64,000 nt of DNA from CANLBN01 sp050633525 (GTDB lineage: Bacteria > Pseudomonadota > Gammaproteobacteria > Pseudomonadales > Cellvibrionaceae), in the NCBI GenBank assembly GCA_050633525.1, contig JBOEGR010000027.1:50424-114423 (forward strand), given 5' to 3'. Below are positions 53,531 to 62,726 of the stretch, in pieces. Position 1 is the stretch's first letter. Each line of letters begins with the position of its first letter. Position numbers and translations under genes: made by a program. The notes below the pieces were generated by a model. That model saw only the letters and a list, made by a program, of their open reading frames with translations, ran no database searches and was not told where the DNA came from.

Positions 53531-54450
53531 AATGATTCGGGGCGAGACTCTTCTTCAAATTCTTCTTGAGCATCTGCTTTATCAGCGGATGCTAGCTCAG
53601 TATCGTCTACCGATTCAGTTGTTTCTGTTTCTGTTTCTGTTTCTGTTTCTGTTTCTGTGTCTGTGTCTGTGTCTGTGTCTAATAATTCTTCCGTATCTTG
53701 ATTAGGCTGTTCAAGGCCATCGGTCACATTAGGCTGAGGCTCTTCAACCGCTGGATCCTCTTCCGTTTGACTAGCATCACTATCATCCGGTTTAACACCC
53801 GCAGCACCTGCTTGTAAATCAAGCTCAGGACTTAGGGATTCTACATCCGCCAATTCTCTCAACGAGGGTAACTCTTCTAAACTTTCAAGGTTAAAGTAAT
53901 CTAAAAACTGCTTCGTCGTCGCGAACAATGAGGGTCGACCGGGCACGTCTCGATGCCCTACTACTTTTATCCACTCACGCTCAGTTAGGGTTTTGATAAT
54001 GTGAGAACTCACAGCAACACCACGTATTTCTTCAATATCCCCACGAGTAATAGGCTGACGATAGGCAATAATAGATAAAGTTTCCAACAGTGCTCGAGAG
54101 TAACGTTGGGGCTTTTCTTCCCACAACTTATTCACCCATTGCGCCATATCAGCACGTACCTGAAAACGCCAACCGCTACTCACCTTTTTAAGTTCAAAGC
54201 CACGATCTTCACAACTTTGTTGAATCGCTTCTAAGGCTTCATTAATCGCTTCTTTACTGGGAACATCCTCAGGGTTAAGCTGCTTTTTTTCTTCGTCTTC
54301 ATCATCATTGGCAGCGGCATCATTTTTTGATTCTTTAGCGGTATCATCGTCAATAAACAAGGTTTGTAATTTCTCAACGGTTAGGGGTTGCCCATACGCC
54401 ATGAGTGCACTTTCAATAATACTGCGTAGTAGTTGTGGTTCTATAGTCAT
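53527..54450 (-). CDS. scpB: segregation and condensation protein ScpB
   Basis: A 307-residue kleisin-interacting protein of the Smc complex. Two winged-helix domains (about 1-190) are normal: ESALMAYGQPLTVEKLQ, YSRALLETLSIIAYRQPITRGDIEEIRGV, DVPGRPSLFATTKQFLDYFNLESLEELP. An acidic insert with charged residues occurs at about 30-60, and the C-terminal tail (from about 205) is long, acidic and contains a TD/TE dipeptide run encoded by hexanucleotide repeats. It lies between scpA and rluB. Confidence 0.94.
   Translation of the reverse strand: MTIEPQLLRSIIESALMAYGQPLTVEKLQTLFIDDDTAKESKNDAAANDDEDEEKKQLNPEDVPSKEAINEALEAIQQSCEDRGFELKKVSSGWRFQVRADMAQWVNKLWEEKPQRYSRALLETLSIIAYRQPITRGDIEEIRGVAVSSHIIKTLTEREWIKVVGHRDVPGRPSLFATTKQFLDYFNLESLEELPSLRELADVESLSPELDLQAGAAGVKPDDSDASQTEEDPAVEEPQPNVTDGLEQPNQDTEELLDTDTDTDTETETETETETETTESVDDTELASADKADAQEEFEEESRPESL
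53621..53680. repeat. hexanucleotide repeat tract in scpB
   Basis: Ten 6-bp units, six GTTTCT followed by four GTGTCT, run without interruption. On the coding strand they encode four TD and six TE dipeptides in the acidic tail of ScpB. Slippage would change length without a frameshift. Confidence 0.95.
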
Positions 54451-54505
54451 TTTATCTGTAAGTAGTCTTTATCTTAAATTTAAAGGTAAGGCTAAAATTA
54501 AGGCC

Positions 54506-55402
54506 CTATTCTGATTTTGCTTTAACATGTATTGCACCAAAAGATTCATTTTGAACAATATCTAATAGTGATTCTTTAATTAATTCCATCACTGCCATAA
54601 AGGTAACAATCACCCCCATACGCCCTTCTTCGACTTTAAATAAACTCACGAAAGGAACAAAGGTATTCTTATGTGCAAGGTGCTCTAACACTTCTGTCAT
54701 ACGCTGACGTGTAGACAGCACCTCTCTTTCAATTTGATGGCTTTCAAACATATCGGCTCGGCGTAGCACTTCAGACAAAGCCAATAATAATTCTTTTAAA
54801 TCAACATCAGGGTCAGGGCGAGTTAAGTTTCTGTCAGGTGCCTTGGCGGCAACAACATGAATATCGCGGTTAATACGAGGTAATTGATCCACGTCCTCAG
54901 CTGCTTGCTTAAAACGTTCGTACTCTTGTAAACGACGAATTAATGCCGCTCTTGGATCTTCCTCTTCTTCCTCTTCCTCCTGATTACGGGGCAATAGCAT
55001 ACGTGATTTGATTTCAGCCAACATCGCAGCCATCACCAAATACTCCGCAGCCAGCTCAAATTGCATCGCATTCATCAGCTCAACATAAGCGACATATTGA
55101 TGTGTAATCGCAGACACATTCACTTCTAAGATATCAAGATTTTGCCGACGAATAAGATACAGCAGCAAATCTAATGGGCCTTCAAAGGCTTCTAAAATAA
55201 CCTCTAGAGCATCAGGTGGTATATAAAGGTCTTTCGGTAACTCGGTATAGGCCTCGCCATTCACTAAAGCAAATGGCATTTCATCTTGTGAAGGTGAGGA
55301 GGCAGCCGCACTTGAGTCATTTACTTCTAGCGTAGGGTTATCCAACACTTCGGCTTCGGTCGTTATTGTCATTAGCTGGACATCATTTAAAAAGTAGGTC
55401 AT
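54506..55402 (-). CDS. scpA: segregation and condensation protein ScpA
   Basis: A 298-residue kleisin that bridges the Smc heads. FEGPLDLLLYLIRRQNLDI (about 73-91) and MQFELAAEYLVMAAMLAEIKSRMLLP (about 112-137) are diagnostic, with the C-terminal winged helix at 230-290. The N-terminal 60 residues are an extra polar extension. Two starts are possible: 55402, at the edge of a CCAGATTAATCTGG palindrome (55403-55416), and 55372; neither has a strong ribosome site. Confidence 0.94.
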   Translation of the reverse strand: MTYFLNDVQLMTITTEAEVLDNPTLEVNDSSAAASSPSQDEMPFALVNGEAYTELPKDLYIPPDALEVILEAFEGPLDLLLYLIRRQNLDILEVNVSAITHQYVAYVELMNAMQFELAAEYLVMAAMLAEIKSRMLLPRNQEEEEEEEDPRAALIRRLQEYERFKQAAEDVDQLPRINRDIHVVAAKAPDRNLTRPDPDVDLKELLLALSEVLRRADMFESHQIEREVLSTRQRMTEVLEHLAHKNTFVPFVSLFKVEEGRMGVIVTFMAVMELIKESLLDIVQNESFGAIHVKAKSE

Positions 55403-55416
55403 CCAGATTAATCTGG
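55403..55416. promoter_or_regulatory. 14-bp palindrome at the scpA start
   Basis: CCAGATTAATCTGG is a perfect palindrome touching the first scpA start codon. It could be an operator or hide the ribosome site. The remaining 530 bp to the receptor gene at 55950 hold no gene I can support, only a GGCCTAAG / CTTAGGCC hairpin (55492-55499 with 55508-55515). Confidence 0.5.
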
Positions 55417-55949
55417 GTTTGGCGGGCGATTATAGCGGTTTTCGGGTGGTATATATAGGAGTCTCTGATCAAGCAATCGCTTCTGTTGATGGGCCTAAGT
55501 GTCAGCTCTTAGGCCAGACGCCTAAACAAATGAAGCAGAGCCGTCTACAAAAGTTCGCTTTACCCTCAAATCTACGATTAATCACATGGATTTTCAGTAA
55601 ATAGCTATACCGATACGAAGCACTAAAAAAATACTTCTTTAAAATCAAAAGCTTATGATATTTCTATTATATCCTGAGACTCAATAATGATGAATAGGAA
55701 GGCCTGAAGGTTAATGCTGTGAATATCACTATTAGCTTGAAAAGGTTTCCATCTTTCCTAGCTAATTGATGCACGGCTAGGACTCACACATACAAAGTTG
55801 CGTACTTAGGTTTAGCGCATTTAAACGTAACGGAATAAACCTTAAATTTAACTTGAAAGAACCCAAAACACAGCTACAACTAAAAGATAGGCATCCGGGT
55901 TTCTACGCAGATGTGATGATAATGGATTATTAATAAAGAGGATACATTC

Positions 55950-58358
55950 ATGTTCGCCAAAAAGCTCTCAGCTCTTACTAAAATCTTTTTTCCATACGAA
56001 GACAAGGCCAAGTTAGAAGCGCTAGACCGTTCTCAAGCAACGATCGAGTTTAACCTAGATGGGACTATCATTACTGCGAACCAAAATTTCTTAAATGCCA
56101 CCGGCTATTCGTTGGAAGAAGTACAAGGACAGCATCATTCAATCTTTGTAGATAAGAACCATGCTCAAAGTGATGAGTATAAAGCGTTTTGGTCCAGCTT
56201 AAACAGAGGTGAATTCCAATCCGCTGAATACCCCAGAATCAACAAAAAAGGAGAGCAAATATGGATTCAAGCAACATATAACCCCCTTTATAATAAGTCA
56301 GGCGAACCCTATAAAATCATTAAATTTGCAACTGATATTACGGCCCAAAAGCAGTTAAATGCTGATTACGAAGGGCAAATAGGTGCTATCAGTAAATCCC
56401 AAGCGGTGATTGAGTTTAACCTTGATGGCACCATCATCACGGCTAATGACAACTTTCTTAAAACTACCGGCTACACTTTAGACGAAATAGAGGGGCAGCA
56501 TCATTCTTTATTTGTGGACTCCACATACGCTGCCAGTCAAGATTATAAGAGTTTTTGGGAGCGCTTAGGACTCGGAGAGTTTCAAGCAGGTGAATATAAG
56601 CGACATGCAAAAAATGGCCAGCCGATTTGGATTCAGGCATCGTACAATCCTATTTTTGACCTTTCAGGGAATCCTTTCAAAGTCGTTAAATATGCCACCG
56701 ATATTACGGCCCAAAAACAAAAAAATGCTTACTACTCAGGCCAAATAGAGGCTATAGGTAAGGCTCAGGCTATTATTGAGTTTGAAATGGATGGAACGAT
56801 TATCCATGCAAATGACAACTTTTTAGGTGCCGTTAGTTATCGCCTTGAAGAAATTAAAGGCCAACATCATTCAATGTTCGTTACCCCTGAAGAGCGGAGT
56901 AGTCATGAATATCAACTATTTTGGGAAAAATTAAACCGAGGAGAGTTTCACTCAGGAGAGTATCAGCGTATTGGAAAAGCAGGAAAGGAAATCTGGATAC
57001 AAGCATCCTACAATCCCATTTTTAATAGCGATGGCAAACTTTATCGAGTTGTGAAATATGCGACTGACATCACCGAAAGTAAGTTACGCAATGCTGATTA
57101 CATGGGCCAAATTGAAGCCATTGGAAAATCTCAAGCTGTCATCGAATTTGAAATGGATGGCACAATTATTAATGCTAATGACAATTTTATAAATGCAGTC
57201 GGTTATAACCTTGAAGAGATTAAAGGGCAGCACCATTCTATATTTGTTATTAATGAAGAGCGTAACAGCGAAGAATATAAGCATTTTTGGGAGAAATTAA
57301 ACCGAGGAGAATTTCAGTCAGCAGAATATAAGCGGATTGGCAAATCGGGTAAGGAAATCTGGATTCAAGCCAGTTACAACCCCATTTTTGACTGCAATGG
57401 CAAGCCATTTAAAGTCGTCAAATACGCCACCGACATTACATCTCAGAAAATAGCGCTTGAAAAAATTAGCCATTCATTATTAGGCTTATCAGAAGGAAAT
57501 TTAAATCACTTTATTGATGGAGAGTTAGAGGGAGAGTTTGACCACCTCAAGGGAGCGATGAATAACACCCTCCAGCGTCTATCTGACATGGTAAATGATA
57601 TTACGAATAGCGCAAATATTGTCGCTACCACATCTCGAGAGATAGAAAGTGCCAACTTAAACCTAAGTGAACGTACAGAATCACAAGCTGCAAGCCTTGA
57701 AGAAACTTCCGCTAGCATAGAAGAGCTAACAACGACGGTGAAACTAAATGCCGAAAACGCTGAAAGCGCTAATAAACTTGCAATAACAGCAACGGAAAAG
57801 GCTGAAAGCGGTGGCCATCAGATTAAACAAGCAATTAGTGCGATGGATGGGATCGAAAGCTCAAGCAAAAAAATTGCTGATATTATTGGTGTTATTGATG
57901 ATATTGCTTTTCAAACCAATTTATTGGCGCTGAATGCTGCTGTTGAAGCTGCACGAGCAGGCGAACAAGGACGTGGGTTTGCTGTTGTTGCAAGCGAGGT
58001 CCGCAATCTCGCACAGAGAAGTGCGGAGTCCGCTAAAGAAATCAAAGATTTGATTATGGAAAGCGTCAATAGTGTATCTGAAGGCTCTCGTATGGTGGGA
58101 CAATCTGGCGAGGTGTTTGACGATATTATCAGCGCAATCAAAGACACCTCTAATCTTATTGCTGACATCAATACTGCCGGACAAGAACAAGCTAACGGCA
58201 TATCTCAAGTCAATGAAGCCATTGTCTCCATGGATACGATGACGCAGCAAAATGCCGCTATGGTAGAAGAAGCTACAGCGTCCAGCACTAATATGTCGGA
58301 AGAAGCTAGAAAATTGTCGCAGCTTGTTCAATTTTTCTCTGCTGACTCACCTCATTAA
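55950..58358 (+). CDS. soluble chemoreceptor with four PAS domains
   Basis: An 802-residue methyl-accepting protein with no membrane span. Four PAS domains of one type repeat every 122 residues (about 23-136, 145-258, 267-380, 389-502), each with IEF(N/E)(L/M)DGTII.AN.NF, GQHHS.FV and a PAC part ending KY/FATDIT. A short HAMP-like linker (about 505-560) leads to the signalling domain, whose hairpin tip IDDIAFQTNLLALNAAVEAARAGEQGRGFAVVASEVRNLAQRS is intact. The PAS type and PAS-MCP layout recall Pseudomonas BdlA (two PAS), a biofilm-dispersal receptor. No CheR-tethering pentapeptide is seen at the C-terminus. An AAAGAGGA site precedes the ATG. Confidence 0.94.
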   Translation: MFAKKLSALTKIFFPYEDKAKLEALDRSQATIEFNLDGTIITANQNFLNATGYSLEEVQGQHHSIFVDKNHAQSDEYKAFWSSLNRGEFQSAEYPRINKKGEQIWIQATYNPLYNKSGEPYKIIKFATDITAQKQLNADYEGQIGAISKSQAVIEFNLDGTIITANDNFLKTTGYTLDEIEGQHHSLFVDSTYAASQDYKSFWERLGLGEFQAGEYKRHAKNGQPIWIQASYNPIFDLSGNPFKVVKYATDITAQKQKNAYYSGQIEAIGKAQAIIEFEMDGTIIHANDNFLGAVSYRLEEIKGQHHSMFVTPEERSSHEYQLFWEKLNRGEFHSGEYQRIGKAGKEIWIQASYNPIFNSDGKLYRVVKYATDITESKLRNADYMGQIEAIGKSQAVIEFEMDGTIINANDNFINAVGYNLEEIKGQHHSIFVINEERNSEEYKHFWEKLNRGEFQSAEYKRIGKSGKEIWIQASYNPIFDCNGKPFKVVKYATDITSQKIALEKISHSLLGLSEGNLNHFIDGELEGEFDHLKGAMNNTLQRLSDMVNDITNSANIVATTSREIESANLNLSERTESQAASLEETSASIEELTTTVKLNAENAESANKLAITATEKAESGGHQIKQAISAMDGIESSSKKIADIIGVIDDIAFQTNLLALNAAVEAARAGEQGRGFAVVASEVRNLAQRSAESAKEIKDLIMESVNSVSEGSRMVGQSGEVFDDIISAIKDTSNLIADINTAGQEQANGISQVNEAIVSMDTMTQQNAAMVEEATASSTNMSEEARKLSQLVQFFSADSPH

Positions 58359-58363
58359 TATGA

Positions 58364-58393
58364 GGAAGCGATAACAAAATTGATATCGCTTCC
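58364..58393. terminator. 10-bp hairpin between convergent receptor and dps
   Basis: GGAAGCGATA (58364-58373) pairs perfectly with TATCGCTTCC (58384-58393) around a 10-nt loop in the 45-bp gap between two convergent genes. No T-run is present, but position and strength suggest transcription end or mRNA 3'-end protection. Confidence 0.7.
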
Positions 58394-58403
58394 ATCACAC
58401 TAA

Positions 58404-58889
58404 CTAAACCGCACTGAACAAACTGCGAATCATCCATGCAGTTTTTTCGTGAACAACCATACGATCAGATATCAAACTCGCGGTAGATTCATCACCAACA
58501 TCTTGAGCACTAGGTAATATACGTCTTGCTGTACGCACAACCGCCTCATTGTCTTCGGTTAAGATACGAATCATCTCATCGGCTGATGGCACCCCTTCTG
58601 TTTCTTTGATACTGGATAACTCAGCATACTGCCTATAGGTGCCTGGGGCGGGAAAACCCAATGTACGAATACGCTCAGCAACATCGTCGACTGCCACTGC
58701 AAGCTCCGTATACTGCTCCTCGAACATCAAGTGCAATTCACGGAAACGCGGACCGACTATATTCCAGTGAAAATTATGGGTTTTAAGGTAGAGGGTATAG
58801 GTGTCGGCTAACAGCTGCCCCAAACCTTCAGCAATCACTTTACGTTCTTTTTCATCAATACCAATATCGATTTGGTATGCTTTTGTCAT
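58404..58889 (-). CDS. dps: Dps-family ferritin-like DNA-protection protein
   Basis: A 161-residue Dps/MrgA protein. The ferroxidase pattern HNFHWN...FEEQYTELAVAVDDVAERIRTLG is intact. Twelve-subunit cages of this family oxidise Fe(II) with H2O2, protecting DNA; the short N-terminus has few lysines, so direct DNA binding is uncertain. It stands alone with its own upstream region and lies outside the iron island. Oxidative-stress or stationary-phase control is expected from the family only. Confidence 0.95.
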   Translation of the reverse strand: MTKAYQIDIGIDEKERKVIAEGLGQLLADTYTLYLKTHNFHWNIVGPRFRELHLMFEEQYTELAVAVDDVAERIRTLGFPAPGTYRQYAELSSIKETEGVPSADEMIRILTEDNEAVVRTARRILPSAQDVGDESTASLISDRMVVHEKTAWMIRSLFSAV

Positions 58890-59061
58890 GATGACTCTCC
58901 TGTTAATGCCTAATTATGAATGCCTTATTATAAAAGCGGCTGCAATCATTACTGTTTATTGACTCTTTAAGTAATCCACTTATTGTAAGAGAAAAAATAT
59001 CATAACTAAAATTTATTGAAAATATCGACCTGATAGCTAAAAACTTAAATTTTATTTGTTT

Positions 59062-59676
59062 TTATTCGGAGAACTCTCCACAGCCTTGGCGAGCGATTCG
59101 GGGGGACTCACCCGTAAGGTCAACAACTGTCGTTGCTTCCATACCACAGAAACCGCCGTCAATGACTAACTCAAGCTGATGCTCTAACAAAGCTCGAATA
59201 TCGTAAGGATCGGTTAGTGGCAAGTCATCATTGGGAAGAATAAGAGTACTTGTCATCATGGGCTCATTGAGCTCTTCCAATAAAGCCATCACAATCGGAT
59301 TATTAGGGATACGAATACCTATCGTCTTACGCTTAGGGTGCTTCAGACGCCGAGGCGTTTCTGAGGTCGCATCAAGAATAAAGGTGAAAGGACCTGGAGT
59401 ATGGGTTTTTAATAACCTGAAGACCTGATTATTGACCTTGGCATAAGTTGCCACTTCGGACAAATCACGACACATCAAGGTAAAGTTGTGTTCTTTATTA
59501 ATTTGCCGGATACCACAAATGCGGTCTAAAGCTAATTTATCCCCAATATGACAACCCAAGGCATAAGCCGAATCGGTAGGGTAAGCCACAAGGCCGCCAC
59601 GACGAATGATATCGCTAGCTTGTTTAATTAAACGAGCTTGAGGATTCTCCGGATGAATTTGAAAGAATTGCGCCAT
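59062..59676 (-). CDS. yciO: YciO-type Sua5/YrdC-family protein
   Basis: A 204-residue protein of the Sua5/YrdC/YciO superfamily, with GGLVAYPTDSAYALGCHIG, HNFTLMCRDLSEVATYAKVNN and KRKTIGIRIPNNPIV. YciO is related to the threonylcarbamoyl-AMP synthases that act in t6A tRNA modification, but it is the less-understood branch. It is beside trpH as in many gammaproteobacteria. It has no C-terminal Sua5 domain. Confidence 0.92.
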   Translation of the reverse strand: MAQFFQIHPENPQARLIKQASDIIRRGGLVAYPTDSAYALGCHIGDKLALDRICGIRQINKEHNFTLMCRDLSEVATYAKVNNQVFRLLKTHTPGPFTFILDATSETPRRLKHPKRKTIGIRIPNNPIVMALLEELNEPMMTSTLILPNDDLPLTDPYDIRALLEHQLELVIDGGFCGMEATTVVDLTGESPRIARQGCGEFSE

Positions 59677-59808
59677 AATTGACCTACTTGCTTAAAAAAC
59701 TATATTTAGAACCTATTTAGAACGTATCTTGAAATACCTGTATGTCAGCTATTTTGCTTACAAGTAAGACATAGTCTTATTTTATACTTTGTATTAATTG
59801 AGTTTACC

Positions 59809-60660
59809 TTATGCCGAAGCAGCCCTGAATAAGTCCCATTCATCCCAAACAGCTTTATATCCACAAGGGATGTCAGACATTTTACCGGGCAATTGCCAAC
59901 CGCCTTCCGAGGAATGAAAATCACTCCCGCAAGAAATCAGTAGAGAAAAATCTAAGGCGGCACGAATGAGTTTGCTGGTCACTCCAGGCTCTTGCCTGCC
60001 GCTAACAATTTCTATTCCTCGCCCGCCCGCATCCACAAAGTCTTGAAGTAGGCTATAAAGCTTCGTACGGGTCATATCATATTTATCTGGGTGAGCTAAT
60101 ACAGCAACACCACCGGCTGCATTAATCCAAGCTATCACTTTATCGAGCTCAGGCCATTGCTGCTTAACATCCCCTATCTTACCAGCGCCTAAATAACGCT
60201 TAAATGCTTGGGCAAAACTATCGACATAATCGGCATCAACGAGATATTGAGCAAAATGAGGGCGCCCGATATTACCGTCTTTAGCATAATGTTGCACGCC
60301 TTCCCATACCCCCTGAATGCCCGCTTTCTCTAAACGCTGCGCGATCATTTTAGCTCTATCTAAACGCGCTTGCGCTTGTTCTTCAAGGGCAGCAATGAGC
60401 GCTTCAGACTCAATATCAATGTTCAAACCAACAACATGGATATTGCGACCATTCCAAACAGATGAAAGCTCTATGCCGCTAATGATGTGCAAGTCATCCC
60501 CAGCGGCCATTTTAGCTTCCTGAACCCCCACAATTGTGTCATGGTCAGTTAACGCCAACACATCTACTTTATTTAACTTTGCTAAAGCGACTAGCTCTGT
60601 TGGGGATAATTGGCCATCAGAACAATGACTGTGCGTATGTAAATCGTACAAATAACTCAA
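59809..60660 (-). CDS. PHP-domain phosphatase TrpH / RNase AM
   Basis: A 283-residue PHP-fold metal enzyme: LYDLHTHSHCSDGQLSP, LALTDHDTI, GIELSSVW and ISCGSDFHSSEGG supply the metal ligands. E. coli TrpH (YciV, RNase AM) is a 3',5'-nucleotide phosphatase and 5'-3' exoribonuclease maturing rRNA 5' ends. The start is a TTG with AGGG about 10 nt upstream; no better start fits the family N-terminus. It is next to yciO. Confidence 0.92.
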   Translation of the reverse strand: MSYLYDLHTHSHCSDGQLSPTELVALAKLNKVDVLALTDHDTIVGVQEAKMAAGDDLHIISGIELSSVWNGRNIHVVGLNIDIESEALIAALEEQAQARLDRAKMIAQRLEKAGIQGVWEGVQHYAKDGNIGRPHFAQYLVDADYVDSFAQAFKRYLGAGKIGDVKQQWPELDKVIAWINAAGGVAVLAHPDKYDMTRTKLYSLLQDFVDAGGRGIEIVSGRQEPGVTSKLIRAALDFSLLISCGSDFHSSEGGWQLPGKMSDIPCGYKAVWDEWDLFRAASA

Positions 60661-60844
60661 GTGCTAAACCCTTTTCGAACGTTCAAATAACGTATCAGTC
60701 ACTAAAATGACAAAATAAGTCATCGCTATTGTAGGATATACGTAAAAAACTACTCAAGTATCGAGTATACCCTTTGCCATCAATGGCCTTAATTGCGTAA
60801 GTTGCGTAGAATCGCATCTCATTTTCGTATTATCAGTGATATCC

Positions 60845-61558
60845 ATGAATACCCCCGTCAATACAGAAGCAAAAACCGAGAAAAAAGAGAATATTCTCCT
60901 CAACATCGTGATCAATATAGTCATCCCTACACTTATATTGTCTAAGTTCAGTGGAGAAGACTACCTGGGCGTAAAATTAGCCATTATTGTCGCTATCGCC
61001 TTCCCTATTGCCTATGGCTTATTCGATATCAGACGCAGTGGTAAGTTTAACCTTTTCTCTGCTTTAGGTATTTTTAGCGTTGCGATGACAGGTGGCATGG
61101 CATTACTAAAACTTCCACCTCAATATATCATGATTAAAGAAGCGGCTATCCCCGCAATCTTTGCCATTGTAACCTTAATTTCATTAAAGACTCGCTACCC
61201 CTTAGTCAAAACGTTTTTGTACAATGACAAAATCATGCAAGTGGATAAAGTGTCAGCCGCATTAGAGGAAAGAGGCACCGAACAGCAGTTTGATAAAGCC
61301 TTGGTTAATGCATCTTACTTAATGGCTTTATCGTTTGTCGTCTCCTCTATTCTCAACTATGTATTAGCCAAAGTACTCTTAGTTAGCGAGCCCGGCACAG
61401 AGGCTTTTAATGCAGAACTCGGAAAGATGAACGCCTTGAGCTTTCCCGTTATTGCTATTCCTGCCACTATTGTGATGATGTTCGCACTATTCTATCTATT
61501 TAAAAAAATCAAAGCGCTAACACAGTTAGATTTAGAAGATATTCTAAAACACCAATAG
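60845..61558 (+). CDS. VC0807-like integral membrane protein
   Basis: A 237-residue membrane protein with about five or six hydrophobic helices and a short hydrophilic N-terminus. The segment MIKEAAIPAIFAIVTLISLKTRYPLVKTFLYN is characteristic of the VC0807-type uncharacterised family found beside yciI. The longer frame begins at GTG (60836), but the ATG at 60845 is used. A transporter-like role is unproven. It starts a same-strand run to yciI, the SH3 protein and pdxJ. Confidence 0.75.
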   Translation: MNTPVNTEAKTEKKENILLNIVINIVIPTLILSKFSGEDYLGVKLAIIVAIAFPIAYGLFDIRRSGKFNLFSALGIFSVAMTGGMALLKLPPQYIMIKEAAIPAIFAIVTLISLKTRYPLVKTFLYNDKIMQVDKVSAALEERGTEQQFDKALVNASYLMALSFVVSSILNYVLAKVLLVSEPGTEAFNAELGKMNALSFPVIAIPATIVMMFALFYLFKKIKALTQLDLEDILKHQ

Positions 61559-61615
61559 CAGTAAACAACAGATCTAGTTCAACAAAAACCATTAACAACG
61601 AATAGGAAAACAACA

Positions 61616-61912
61616 ATGTGGTACGCCATTATTTGTGAAGATATCGACAATAGCTTGCCATTAAGAAAAGCAACTCGGCCGGCACACCTAGACTATTTAC
61701 AAAATCTACAAGAACAAGGTCGCTTACTGACTGCGGGGCCCTTCCCTGCTATTGATAGCAACGAGCCCGGTGAAAATGGTTTCTCGGGTTCACTGATCAT
61801 TGCTGAGTTTGACTCTTTAGCCGTAGCAGAAGATTGGGCAAATAATGATCCCTACCAAGTCAAAGGGGTCTTTAAAAAAGTCACTATCAAGCCTTATAAG
61901 AAAGTTTTTTAA
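61616..61912 (+). CDS. yciI: YciI-family protein
   Basis: A 98-residue ferredoxin-like fold protein of the YciI family: MWYAIICEDID, LRKATRPAHLDYL and GRLLTAGPFPAID are typical, and the His/Asp pair (RPAHLDYL) is the conserved putative active site. AGGAAA precedes the ATG. Its enzymatic role is not established for this species. Confidence 0.94.
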   Translation: MWYAIICEDIDNSLPLRKATRPAHLDYLQNLQEQGRLLTAGPFPAIDSNEPGENGFSGSLIIAEFDSLAVAEDWANNDPYQVKGVFKKVTIKPYKKVF

Positions 61913-62008
61913 AGGAACGAGAGCTAGCTCACACACCACATCACCCGCTATAGGGTAAATTGTGCTGCTATTTTCTGCCACACTTAACTCATGGATCACT
62001 ATTAGCTT

Positions 62009-62704
62009 ATGTTTTGTAACATATTACCCAATAGAAAATGTACCCTTACGTTTTTTACTTTTTTCTTTATGATAACGGCTTCGTATAGCACATTGGCTGC
62101 TAGCGTTTATATCTCCGATAGTTTGTTTGTGCCTATTCGTAAAGGCCAAGGCAATCAATACTCTATTTTGCATAAAGGTCTTCCTTCAGGTACACGACTA
62201 ACCCTGATTGAAAGAGATAAAGAATGGACAAAAATAAGAACAGCTGGCGGGATAACGGGTTGGATACGCAACCAATTCCTCGACAATAACCCGCCCGCAA
62301 AATTACAACTGGTCTCGGCCAATAAAAAAATAGCGACGCTATCTGAGCAGCTCGCAGCGGCCAAAGAAGAAATGAATACCATACAATCCAATTATGTCGA
62401 AACACAAAAAGAGTTACAGGAAACCGAAAATGTAGCGAAGAAAACAGCTGAGGAACTAGGTTCTCTGAAAGTGATCTCTTCCTCCGCCGTTGAATCCCAT
62501 CAACGTCTACAAACGCTCGCTCAAAAAATGCAGCTATTACAAACCGAAAATGATGTTCTTAAGTCAGAGAATGAAAGTTTACGCCGCAGCGAAAATACAA
62601 CCTTCTTTCTCTATGGCGCATTTGCTGTATTACTAGGGGTTATTCTCGCTGTTTTATTGCCGAAATTAAAACCATCTAAACGCAATTCTGGATGGATAAA
62701 TTAA
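62009..62704 (+). CDS. SH3/coiled-coil membrane protein (TIGR04211 type)
   Basis: A 231-residue envelope protein: leader (about 1-31, LTFFTFFFMITASYSTLAAS), bacterial SH3 domain (about 32-90, VPIRKGQGNQYSILHKGLPSGTRLTLIERDKEWTKIRTAGGITGWI), a heptad coiled coil (about 98-195) and a C-terminal membrane helix (about 202-222) with a basic tail. This layout is the TIGR04211 family, common in gammaproteobacteria and of unknown role, possibly peptidoglycan contact. It lies 22 bp upstream of pdxJ. Confidence 0.88.
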   Translation: MFCNILPNRKCTLTFFTFFFMITASYSTLAASVYISDSLFVPIRKGQGNQYSILHKGLPSGTRLTLIERDKEWTKIRTAGGITGWIRNQFLDNNPPAKLQLVSANKKIATLSEQLAAAKEEMNTIQSNYVETQKELQETENVAKKTAEELGSLKVISSSAVESHQRLQTLAQKMQLLQTENDVLKSENESLRRSENTTFFLYGAFAVLLGVILAVLLPKLKPSKRNSGWIN

Positions 62705-62726
62705 ACCCTAGAGATTATAACGATCG

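Noticed and set aside
55419..55604. 61-residue plus-strand ORF upstream of the chemoreceptor
   Set aside because: No ribosome site, no recognisable features, and a hairpin in the middle; more likely non-coding spacer.
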